This document shows, one piece after another, positions 1 through 6,894 of a DNA stretch of 64,000 nucleotides. A model generated the notes under the pieces. That model did no database searches, was not told where the DNA came from, and saw only the letters and a list, made by a program, of their open reading frames with translations. The stretch spans positions 248,001 to 312,000 of the forward strand of contig NZ_JACOPF010000003.1 of NCBI RefSeq assembly GCF_014287475.1, given 5' to 3'. Made by a program: the position numbers and the translations under genes. The DNA comes from Mediterraneibacter hominis. Lineage in GTDB: Bacteria > Bacillota > Clostridia > Lachnospirales > Lachnospiraceae. The first letter of the stretch is position 1. Every line of letters starts with the position of its first letter.

Positions 1-1022
1 ATTCTTTATTATATAATAAAATGGCAAAAAATCCGCAGTGGCTTCAGAATGCAAAACAGGGGTTTGAATTTTTGGTAAGATATGGATATGCAGGTAATGG
101 AAGGTGGAACTATATTTTAGACAGAAAAGGAAATGTGCTGGAAGGAACGATTTCTATCTTTTCAGACTTTCATGTTCTTCAGGGAATTGCAGAGTATCTG
201 AAGATAGAGGAGACGCGTTCTTCTTTAAATCTGGATTTATTAGAAAAGTGCTATGATGTAATGGAGCAGAATATGTTTGATCCAGACTTCAAGGAGATCT
301 ATGAAAATACGTGGAGTCCTGTTTTTATCTGGCATGACATGTATCTTACGTGTCTGGCGACGACAGAGACCTGTTCAGAAGTGCTTGGCATAGAAAAGAC
401 AGAACGCCTGCTCCGAGAATGTGTGAACAAAATCGAAAATTGGTTTGCACGTGATAAGTATCAGGTGGTATTGGAGGCTGTAACAAAAAAGAATAAAGTA
501 TGCCTGAGCACTGGAAAAGGGAGATTTGTCAATCCGGGACACATGCATGAATCAGCGTGGTTCTGTATGAAGGCAGGCGACATATTACAGGACAGCACGA
601 TTATCAGACGAGGAGTGGAGTTGGCTAAGTGGGCGAATCGTATTGGGAAGGACAAAAAGTACGGTGGGATCATATCTTATGCAGATGCGCTGGGGGAAAC
701 ACCAGAGCCAATAGACTGGTTTAAAGAGACCAATTCTCTTTGGAATGAGAAAGTCTGGTGGCCTAATGCAGAAGCTCTTGCGGCGTATGCGCTTGCTTAT
801 TATTATTCAAAAGAAACATATTACCTGAAAGAATTTTTAGAACAACATATCTATTGTAAAGAGAGGTTTTATGATAAAGAATATAAAGAGTGGTACGAGC
901 GTCTGGAATATAATGGAAAGGTGAAAAACAGTGATAAAGGGACTCCTTGGAAATGTGCATTTCATCTTGTGCGCGCACTGATAGTTGTGTGGGACACATT
1001 CTCAGGAATGGAGGCGGTATAG
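1..1022 (+). CDS. AGE-family sugar 2-epimerase/isomerase, 5' end outside window
   Basis: Probable cytosolic N-acylglucosamine 2-epimerase type enzyme that interconverts a sugar (AGE superfamily, helical barrel). The frame is open leftward to base 3, no ribosome binding site precedes the Met codon at 21, and the 333 residues from that Met are shorter than the roughly 390-410 usual for the family, so the N-terminus lies upstream. Seen: PGHMHESAWF, with the His/Glu arrangement typical of the active site, WWPNAEALAAYAL, and GTPWKCAFHLVRAL near the end, matching the WKxxYHxxRAL signature. Its stop overlaps the GTG start of the next gene, a sugar kinase, by one base. Co-translation and a joint role in amino-sugar use are inferred; the exact substrate is unknown. 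Confidence 0.8.
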   Translation, partial: SLLYNKMAKNPQWLQNAKQGFEFLVRYGYAGNGRWNYILDRKGNVLEGTISIFSDFHVLQGIAEYLKIEETRSSLNLDLLEKCYDVMEQNMFDPDFKEIYENTWSPVFIWHDMYLTCLATTETCSEVLGIEKTERLLRECVNKIENWFARDKYQVVLEAVTKKNKVCLSTGKGRFVNPGHMHESAWFCMKAGDILQDSTIIRRGVELAKWANRIGKDKKYGGIISYADALGETPEPIDWFKETNSLWNEKVWWPNAEALAAYALAYYYSKETYYLKEFLEQHIYCKERFYDKEYKEWYERLEYNGKVKNSDKGTPWKCAFHLVRALIVVWDTFSGMEAV

Positions 1023-1966
1023 TGCATTTTTTAGGAATTGACGGAGGCGGGACAAAAACAGATTTTCTCTTGCTCAACGAAGAAGGGAATACTGTACGGC
1101 AAAGACGTATCGGTACAATCTCATATAAGCAAATAGGGATGGATAATACGGTCTGGGTCTTAAGGGAGAATATAAAAGAAATTTTAGGAGGAATACAGGA
1201 GAAAGTATATATTTGCATTGCTTTTCCGAATTGGGGAGAGTCTGCCGGGAATGACATTCTGTTTTCTCAACGTTTACATGAAATCACTTCTTTTCCTGTG
1301 AAGGTGGTAAATGACAGTATGGCAGGCTGGGCGGGGTCTCTGGGATTACAGGAAGGGATTAATCTAGTTGCAGGCACTGGATCTATAGCATACGGAAGGA
1401 ATAAAAACGGCGAAGAAGCGAGAGCCGGAGGTTGGTGCGAATTATTTTCAGATGAAGGCTCTTGTTATTGGCTGGGTATAAAAGCTTTAGAATTATTTAC
1501 GAAAGAAAGTGATGGAAGAGCTGAGAAGGGAACGCTTTTGGAAATTTTTCGTGCGTATTTCTGCTTAAAAGAGGATTTCGATATAATAGATATATTTGAA
1601 AAAGAATATAAAAATGATCGTACGAAAATAGCAAGTATTCAGAAACAACTGTATCAGGCTGCCGTAAGTGGTGACGTAGAAGCGCAGAAGCTATATATAA
1701 GTGCAGCTCAGGAATTAGCCGTACTAATAAAAACTGTTTACCGGAAATTAAAATTTCAAATGGAGATAGCTGTATCTTATTCAGGCGGGCTTTTTCATGC
1801 CAGGGAATTGATACTGAATCCTTTGCAGGAACAGCTGGCGGCATCCGGTTTATATTTATGTATGCCTAAGTATATGCCAGTGCAGGGAGCAGCGCTCTTA
1901 GCAGCCTGGGAATACAGAAAAGAAGAAGCATTTATAGAAAGGCTTTTAAAAGGATTAAAAGCATAG
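1022..1966 (+). CDS. BadF/BadG-type ATPase, probable N-acetylglucosamine-type sugar kinase
   Basis: Likely phosphorylates an amino sugar with ATP in the cytosol (ASKHA fold, BadF/BadG/BcrA/BcrD ATPase family, which includes eukaryote-like GlcNAc kinases). Seen: N-terminal GIDGGGTKTDF (phosphate-1 loop), NDSMAGWAGSLG in the middle and LVAGTGSIAYG (phosphate-2 loop). I start it at the GTG at 1022, which overlaps the epimerase stop and lies six bases after GGAGG. A longer frame from 947 would run through the end of the epimerase and has no binding site. The product is then 314 residues, normal for the family. An alternative role as a benzoyl-CoA-type activase is unlikely beside an epimerase. Confidence 0.8.
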   Translation: MHFLGIDGGGTKTDFLLLNEEGNTVRQRRIGTISYKQIGMDNTVWVLRENIKEILGGIQEKVYICIAFPNWGESAGNDILFSQRLHEITSFPVKVVNDSMAGWAGSLGLQEGINLVAGTGSIAYGRNKNGEEARAGGWCELFSDEGSCYWLGIKALELFTKESDGRAEKGTLLEIFRAYFCLKEDFDIIDIFEKEYKNDRTKIASIQKQLYQAAVSGDVEAQKLYISAAQELAVLIKTVYRKLKFQMEIAVSYSGGLFHARELILNPLQEQLAASGLYLCMPKYMPVQGAALLAAWEYRKEEAFIERLLKGLKA

Positions 1967-2001
1967 TCAATTATGAGATGAAATGTGATATAACAAATAT
2001 G

Positions 2002-2044
2002 AATGAATATTATTCATTGACAAAAAAAGAGAAGATGATATAAT
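2002..2044 (+). promoter_or_regulatory. Promoter and palindromic operator of the tetR gene
   Basis: A perfect 8-1-8 palindrome, AATGAATA-T-TATTCATT, at 2002-2018 overlaps a consensus promoter: TTGACA at 2017-2022, 16-base spacer, TATAAT at 2039-2044. The same palindrome with a different centre base recurs before the MATE gene (2818-2834), so this is most likely the autoregulatory site of the TetR protein. Confidence 0.75.
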
Positions 2045-2165
2045 AAAAACGAGCTCATATTAAACAGTATAGAAATACAGTTATCAAGGTAGGCTAGCTG
2101 ATATACACTTGGAGGGCGGCGTGTAGACTTTCAGGTGTGTTTTAAAAACAGGGGGGATGAAAGAC

Positions 2166-2750
2166 ATGCCGCGGATTACGAAAGAACCGGAGGAACGCCG
2201 GCAAGAAATTCTGGATACGTCTATGAGGTTATTTTATGAGAAGGGGTATGAAAAGACTTCCATTACAGATATTGCAAAGGCAATGCATGTTGCACAAGGG
2301 CTGTGTTATCGTTATTTTGCCTCAAAAGAAGAGATATTTGATACGGCTTTGGAGCAATATGCGGAAAGTCTTGCTGCACAGATGACAAAGGGAATGAAGG
2401 ATAAGGAGGTACCTCTGGCACAGCTGATCCGCGAAATGCCAACATTTCTGGAGACGGAAAGGGATGATAATTTCTATTATAAAGTTTGCCATGGACAAGA
2501 AAACTGGAAAATACATCAGCAGATGTCCATGAAAGTCTGCGAGAAAATGTTGCCCGCGGTAAAAGAGGTTTTGGACAGGGCAGTGAAGAAGGGAGAAATT
2601 GTATGTAAGGATACGCAGACAGCCGCTTCGTTCTGTGTATATGGACAATTGGGAATACTGTTAGATCGCAATACAGAACCTGAACAGCGTGTACAGAAAA
2701 TAAAAACATTTTTGATAGAAATGCTGGGAGTGTCAGATAATAAAAAATAG
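2166..2750 (+). CDS. TetR/AcrR-family transcriptional repressor
   Basis: DNA-binding repressor expected to sense a drug or metabolite and control the adjacent MATE pump. Seen: a TetR helix-turn-helix at about residues 10-60, with ILDTSMRLFYEKGYEKTSITDIAKAMHVAQGLCYRYFASKEEIF; the rest is a variable helical ligand domain. I take the ATG at 2166, giving MPRITKEPEERRQEIL, because the G-rich binding site at 2150-2156 is nine bases away; the ATG at 2157 sits directly against it. Operators of the same sequence before this gene and before the MATE gene support autoregulation and repression of the pump. The ligand is unknown. Confidence 0.88.
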   Translation: MPRITKEPEERRQEILDTSMRLFYEKGYEKTSITDIAKAMHVAQGLCYRYFASKEEIFDTALEQYAESLAAQMTKGMKDKEVPLAQLIREMPTFLETERDDNFYYKVCHGQENWKIHQQMSMKVCEKMLPAVKEVLDRAVKKGEIVCKDTQTAASFCVYGQLGILLDRNTEPEQRVQKIKTFLIEMLGVSDNKK

Positions 2751-2777
2751 ACGGCAAATTATGTATATGTATCATAG

Positions 2778-2810
2778 ATATAGAGGGCAGGAATGCCTTC
2801 TATATATTTT
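2778..2810 (+). terminator. Rho-independent terminator after tetR
   Basis: Twelve-base arms 2778-2789 and 2794-2805 (ATATAGAGGGCA against TGCCTTCTATAT, one wobble pair) with a four-base loop, running into ATTTT. It separates tetR from the MATE gene, which therefore probably has its own promoter. Confidence 0.6.
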
Positions 2811-2817
2811 GAGTTTA

Positions 2818-2834
2818 AATGAATAATATTCATT
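2818..2834 (+). promoter_or_regulatory. Second TetR operator, before the MATE gene
   Basis: Perfect palindrome AATGAATA-A-TATTCATT, identical in both arms to the site overlapping the tetR promoter. It lies 33 bases upstream of the MATE start and just before TATGAT at 2841-2846, a likely -10 element, so a bound repressor would block the pump promoter. Confidence 0.72.
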
Positions 2835-2866
2835 CATTAATATGATAAGAAAAAGGAGATTTCAAA

Positions 2867-4174
2867 ATGGAAAAGAAAATAGATTTTGTAGGGGGAAATA
2901 CGGGAAAGTGTTTCTGGATTATGTTTTTGCCTGTCATGGCAGCCATGTTTTTGAATATGGCATATAACGTGGTAGACAGTCTTTGGATTGGTAATCTGCT
3001 GGGGGAAAGGGCGTATGCAGCATTAACGAGCGCTACGCCGATAATTTTGATTTTAAATTCTATGGCAATGGGAGCGACAAATGGAGTTGCGATTTTAGTT
3101 TCACAGGCATTGGGGGCAAAGGATGAAAAACGAACAAACAGTGTTATTGCAACGTCCTTTTTACTTGCTGTTTTTTTTACTGTTACAGTGACTATATTTT
3201 TGGAATTATGTCTGCCCCATATACTGCATATATTAAATACACCCGAAGAGACATGGCAGATGGCTGAAGAATATCTTTCTATTTATATTCTTGGCTATAT
3301 TACAGTATATCTTTACTGCTATTTGACAGCTGTTTTGCGAAGCTTTGGAAATGCAGTGTTCCAGATGGCTGCAATGCTTGTATGTACAGTGCTCAATGCA
3401 GGACTGGATCCATTGTTTATCAGTAAAATGGGGCTGAAAGGGGCGGCTGTGGCAACGGTTTTATCTCAGGTAATCTGTCTGCTTTTTATGGCAGTGTACC
3501 TGAAAGGGAAACATATCTTTTCCCTTCGCCTGGGAAGCTTTGATATAAGAATAGCTGGAGAGACGGTGAAAAAGGCAATTCCGTCTGTATTTCAGCAAAG
3601 CATTCCGGCAGTCAGTACGGGGGCTCTGACTTCTCTTGTCAGCCAGGTAAGTGTTACTGCGATAGCTGCCTATGGAGTCATAGGAAAAATGGAAATACTT
3701 TTATTTTATCCGGCTATGGCACTGAATATGGTTCTGACGAATATTATCGGACAATGTCACGGAGCGAAAAGGCGTGACAGAGGGATGACATATCTGAAAT
3801 ATGCTTTGAAAGCAGGAGCTGTAATGTTATTTGCCTTGTCCCTTTTTGTTGTAGGATTTGCAAAGCAGATATCCGGTCTGTTTCTGAAAGACGGAGCAGT
3901 TGGAAAAATTGTCGCCGGATATTTTCTGATTGTGAGTATCGGGTATGTATTAAATACAGTGACGAATTGCTTCTTGGGAATGTTGAATGGAATTGGTCAG
4001 CCTGCAAAGAGTATGGTTCTTATGATATTCTATTATCTTATTGTCAGGATACCACTGGCATGGCTGTTTTATCAGTTAGGACTGAGGATGAATGGAATAT
4101 GGACGGCAGTGCTCATCAGCCATATCACAGCAAGTGTGGCGGCTGTCTGGACAGGGACTAAAGAAAGAAAATGA
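2867..4174 (+). CDS. MATE-family multidrug/cation efflux transporter
   Basis: Inner-membrane antiporter expected to export drugs or metabolites using a Na+ or H+ gradient. Seen: 435 residues, about twelve hydrophobic segments in two homologous halves, and an N-terminal run with MFLPVMAAMFLNMAYNVVDS followed by WIGNLLGERAYAALTSA, typical of MatE domains; the second half repeats it with ALNMVLTNIIGQCHGAK. The start has GGAG-type spacing (AAAAGGAGATTTCAAA). It is preceded by the TetR operator and followed by a strong hairpin terminator, so it is probably a monocistronic target of the upstream repressor. The substrate cannot be read from sequence. Confidence 0.88.
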   Translation: MEKKIDFVGGNTGKCFWIMFLPVMAAMFLNMAYNVVDSLWIGNLLGERAYAALTSATPIILILNSMAMGATNGVAILVSQALGAKDEKRTNSVIATSFLLAVFFTVTVTIFLELCLPHILHILNTPEETWQMAEEYLSIYILGYITVYLYCYLTAVLRSFGNAVFQMAAMLVCTVLNAGLDPLFISKMGLKGAAVATVLSQVICLLFMAVYLKGKHIFSLRLGSFDIRIAGETVKKAIPSVFQQSIPAVSTGALTSLVSQVSVTAIAAYGVIGKMEILLFYPAMALNMVLTNIIGQCHGAKRRDRGMTYLKYALKAGAVMLFALSLFVVGFAKQISGLFLKDGAVGKIVAGYFLIVSIGYVLNTVTNCFLGMLNGIGQPAKSMVLMIFYYLIVRIPLAWLFYQLGLRMNGIWTAVLISHITASVAAVWTGTKERK

Positions 4175-4192
4175 TTCGTCCCGTATTTTCGG

Positions 4193-4240
4193 ACTCATCC
4201 TGTGTTATCTATAGATTCAAGATAACACAGGATGAGTTTT
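4193..4240 (+). terminator. Strong Rho-independent terminator after the MATE gene
   Basis: Perfect 18-bp stem, arms 4193-4210 and 4220-4237, nine-base loop, ending in TTTT. It lies inside the longest possible reading frame of the next gene, which argues that the next gene starts further right, at 4261. Confidence 0.85.
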
Positions 4241-4260
4241 GGAAAGAGGATGAAAGAATT

Positions 4261-4620
4261 ATGAAGGAAATTGCTGTAACAATAACGGGAATGAATTATT
4301 ATTACGGAAAAAGAATCTTTTGTATTAACGATATTTTAAGATGTAAAAAGGAACCAGATAATGCATATGATGCGGAGGCGATACAAGTGTCACTGCCTTT
4401 ATATGGCTGCATTGGCTATATTGCTAATAGTACTTATACAGTGGCAAGAGGGACGATAAGTGCAGGAAGACTGTATGATCAGGTAAAGAAAAAATTTTAC
4501 ATTCGAGTAAAGTATATATGCAGCAATCAGATAATTTGTACAATAGAAGAAGGCAGTAAGGAAAAATTAGAAGAACTGATCCAAAAACAAATGAAAAGTA
4601 AGATGAATGACGGGTTTTAA
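4261..4620 (+). CDS. Small HIRAN-like domain protein
   Basis: About 119 residues made almost entirely of one domain that resembles HIRAN: ITGMNYYYGKRIF, KEPDNAYDAEAIQV and YGCIGYIANSTYTVARGT follow the family pattern of a strand, a D-N-xDxxAI turn and a glycine-valine strand. Known for the family: HIRAN domains bind DNA ends or 3'-OH single strands and often accompany helicases or nucleases, but a stand-alone version may have another role. I use the ATG at 4261, after GGAAAGAGGA, because an upstream extension would read through the MATE terminator. It is followed 58 bases later by the WYL regulator and the CRISPR locus. Function unproven. Confidence 0.55.
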   Translation: MKEIAVTITGMNYYYGKRIFCINDILRCKKEPDNAYDAEAIQVSLPLYGCIGYIANSTYTVARGTISAGRLYDQVKKKFYIRVKYICSNQIICTIEEGSKEKLEELIQKQMKSKMNDGF

Positions 4621-4678
4621 CAAGGCAGTTATGATATAGTAGAGACAGAGAATTTATATACGTTTAGGGGGAAAATCG

Positions 4679-5677
4679 ATGTCCGGTACATATAGTCAGA
4701 AAACAAGAATTTTATATGTTATGAAAATTTTATTGAAATATTCGGACGAACAGCACCCGTTATCCAGGGAGGAAATTTCCAGACATTTACAGGAATATGG
4801 AATAGAGGCAGAACGAAAGAGTATTTATGACGATATAAAAATATTAAAGGAATTCGGAATTGACATAGAAAATAAAAGAACGAGGCCGGCAGGATTTTAT
4901 ATCGCGAACAGAGAGTTTGAATTGCCGGAGCTGAAGCTGCTGGTAGATGCAGTACAGTCCTCTAAATTTATTACGAGAAAAAAATCGAATGAATTGATCC
5001 GAAAAATCGAGACTCTCACCAGCGTCCATGAAGCAAAATATTTACAGAGACAAGTATTTGTCAGCAATCGTATTAAGACAATGAATGAAAGTATATATTA
5101 TAACGTAGATAAAATTCACATGGCAATTTCGCAGAATTATAGAATTGAATTTTATTATTATGAGTGGACGCCGATAAAAACCATGCAGCCACGAAAAAAT
5201 GGAATGTTGTATAAAATAAGCCCGTGGGCGCTCTCCTGGGATAATGAGAATTATTATATGATCGGGTATGATAAAAAAGCAGGGATGATCAAGCATTATA
5301 GGGTGGATAAAATGATGGATATTACCCTGACTAACTTGGAAAGGGAAGGAAAAAATGAGTTTGCCAAGTTTGATATGGCATGTTATGCAAAGAAAGTATT
5401 CGGCATGTTTGGCGGTGAGGAACAGAAGGTTACCATTTTGTGTGAAAATATTCTGGCAGGAGCAATGATAGATCGGTTTGGAAAAGAGGTAATTATGCAC
5501 CCGGTGGACGAAGCTCATTTTACAGTAAGCGCCGATGTGAGTGTCAGCCAGCAGTTTTATGGATGGATTATGGCATTAGGAGCTGGTGCAGTCATTGTGT
5601 CACCGCAGACGGTGGCAGATGGTTTTAAGCAACATGTCGAGAATGTGATGAAAAAGTATGAAGAAAATAAAAAATAA
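4679..5677 (+). CDS. HTH-WYL domain transcriptional regulator next to CRISPR-cas
   Basis: Probable ligand-responsive DNA-binding regulator. Seen: an N-terminal winged HTH (about residues 8-70; ILLKYSDEQHPLSREEIS and RKSIYDDIKILKEFG), a linker, a WYL domain around residues 140-215 (IEFYYYEWT, KISPWALSWDNENYYMIGYD, HYRVDKM) and a WCX-like C-terminus. The start follows AGGGGGAAAA. Known: WYL proteins are recurrent neighbours and regulators of CRISPR-Cas loci and respond to nucleic acids or nucleotides. Here the gene lies about 480 bases upstream of cas6 in the same direction, with direct repeats in the gap that could be its sites. Control of the cas operon is an inference. Confidence 0.85.
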   Translation: MSGTYSQKTRILYVMKILLKYSDEQHPLSREEISRHLQEYGIEAERKSIYDDIKILKEFGIDIENKRTRPAGFYIANREFELPELKLLVDAVQSSKFITRKKSNELIRKIETLTSVHEAKYLQRQVFVSNRIKTMNESIYYNVDKIHMAISQNYRIEFYYYEWTPIKTMQPRKNGMLYKISPWALSWDNENYYMIGYDKKAGMIKHYRVDKMMDITLTNLEREGKNEFAKFDMACYAKKVFGMFGGEEQKVTILCENILAGAMIDRFGKEVIMHPVDEAHFTVSADVSVSQQFYGWIMALGAGAVIVSPQTVADGFKQHVENVMKKYEENKK

Positions 5678-5684
5678 AAGACAA

Positions 5685-5752
5685 TCCAAAATGGGGCTAT
5701 TAAAATAAATTATTACTATTAATTCTACCTTTACATTCCAAAATGAGACTAT
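5685..5752. repeat. Pair of 16-bp direct repeats, candidate regulator sites
   Basis: TCCAAAATGGGGCTAT at 5685-5700 and TCCAAAATGAGACTAT at 5737-5752, identical at 14 of 16 positions and 52 bases apart (about five helical turns). They lie just after the WYL gene and about 130 bases before the putative cas promoter. An 11-bp inverted repeat (ATTAATTCTAC at 5718-5728, GTAGAATTAAT at 5845-5855) brackets the same AT-rich gap. No gene is seen in 5678-5967. Confidence 0.5.
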
Positions 5753-5868
5753 AATCCATATTATAAATATATAGAGAAGATATGTAAACAAAAATTATAT
5801 TTTTATGTATATAGTAAATGTAACCATACGAAAATTTTTATCCAGTAGAATTAATTGTAATTATTATA

Positions 5869-5897
5869 TTGACATACGTGTTATCCTATGATATTTT
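5869..5897 (+). promoter_or_regulatory. Candidate promoter of the cas operon and its micro-ORF
   Basis: TTGACA at 5869-5874, 17-base spacer, TATTTT at 5892-5897, 70 bases upstream of the 34-codon ORF and about 260 before cas6. The -35 is consensus, the -10 moderate. Confidence 0.5.
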
Positions 5898-5967
5898 ATG
5901 AATAAAGGATCCGATAGTTTAATTGCAGCTTTCTAAACCAAATTTTCACACATATAGGAGAAGGAAA

Positions 5968-6072
5968 ATGAATGATAAAAATATTTTTGATTTTAAGGAT
6001 GTCATAAATTTTACTGGATTAATTTTAACTTTGTTAAATACCGTTCTGATAATGATAGAAATGAGTAGTTAG
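5968..6072 (+). CDS. 34-residue membrane micro-protein upstream of cas6
   Basis: Short frame beginning MNDKNIFDFKDV and continuing with one hydrophobic stretch (FTGLILTLLNTVLIMI) before ending EMSS. It has a good binding site (TAGGAGAAGGAAA) five or so bases before the ATG, a plausible promoter upstream, and ends 83 bases before cas6. A single transmembrane helix is predicted by eye. No family is recognised. It could be a leader peptide, a membrane accessory of the CRISPR locus or a small toxin-like peptide; it could also be chance in an AT-rich gap. Confidence 0.45.
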   Translation: MNDKNIFDFKDVINFTGLILTLLNTVLIMIEMSS

Positions 6073-6155
6073 TCTTTAAAAAAGAAAATAAAAGGAGGGA
6101 CGAAAATAAATACATTTAAAAAAGGCGGCTATTTACGATATAAGGAGGAAACAAA

Positions 6156-6878
6156 ATGGTTCAGGTCAGGTTAGATTTTAAAACTGAAAAGCCGGAACTG
6201 CCTAGGGACTTAGACAAGCTGATTGTAAGTTTTTTAAAAGCATCTTTGCAGAATTTTTCTACAGAATTGTATGAACAATTATATGGAGAAAGAAAAGCTG
6301 TACTTAAGACGTTTACTTATAGCTTGTACCTTCCAGGCGCGAAATTTTTGGCTGACAAAATTGTGTTAAAAGGGAATAATTTTTCACTCTATTTTTCTGA
6401 CAGTGATATCGGGCAGTTGATACAGTTTATCAATGCGTTTAAGTTGATGAGGTTTAAAAAGTATTCGATGAATCGAAATTCTATGGAATTACAGAAGGTT
6501 TATGCGGAGAAAAAAGAAGAAATTACAGACTCGGAGATTATTGTGAAGATACAGAGTTCTCTGGTGGTGAGAAAACATGAGGCGCAGGACAATTCGGACG
6601 TGTATTACATCTATAATCATCCGGATTTCTGTAAAACGCTGAAGAAAAATGTAGAGATATTTCTTGAAAAATTAGAGATTCCTCTGTCAACAGAAGGATT
6701 TTCCATAGTTCCCATAAAAGGAAAAAAGATCGTTACGGATATTTTCGGGAGAAAGACGGATGCAAATATCGGTATATATAAACTTACGGGGAGCCCGCAG
6801 CTTTTGAATCTGCTTTATCAGTCAGGTATGGGATCCAGACGGTCGGAAGGGCATGGGAAATTTGAGGTAATCTGGTAG
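6156..6878 (+). CDS. cas6: CRISPR-associated endoribonuclease Cas6
   Basis: Cleaves the precursor crRNA within each repeat, leaving an 8-nt repeat handle (here ATGTAAAG or ATGTAAAT). Seen: 240 residues with two ferredoxin-like halves and the diagnostic glycine-rich loop close to the C-terminus, GMGSRRSEGHGKFEVIW, preceded by GIYKLTGSPQLLNLLYQSG. The start follows AAGGAGGA. It is the first cas gene of the operon, 16 bases before cas8b. Because the two arrays share the 3' half of their repeats, one Cas6 could process both; this is inferred. The catalytic histidine is not assigned with confidence. Confidence 0.9.
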   Translation: MVQVRLDFKTEKPELPRDLDKLIVSFLKASLQNFSTELYEQLYGERKAVLKTFTYSLYLPGAKFLADKIVLKGNNFSLYFSDSDIGQLIQFINAFKLMRFKKYSMNRNSMELQKVYAEKKEEITDSEIIVKIQSSLVVRKHEAQDNSDVYYIYNHPDFCKTLKKNVEIFLEKLEIPLSTEGFSIVPIKGKKIVTDIFGRKTDANIGIYKLTGSPQLLNLLYQSGMGSRRSEGHGKFEVIW

Positions 6879-6894
6879 AAAGGAGGGAAGGTAT

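Noticed and set aside
763..1257. Minus-strand frame opposite the epimerase/kinase junction
   Set aside because: Shadow of the real plus-strand genes; no binding site and no recognisable domain.
4171..4260. N-terminal extension of the HIRAN-like gene
   Set aside because: It reads through a perfect terminator stem and has no binding site.
5968..6072. Calling the micro-ORF an anti-CRISPR
   Set aside because: It lies in the operon's own leader, has no similarity I can recognise, and nothing supports inhibition.
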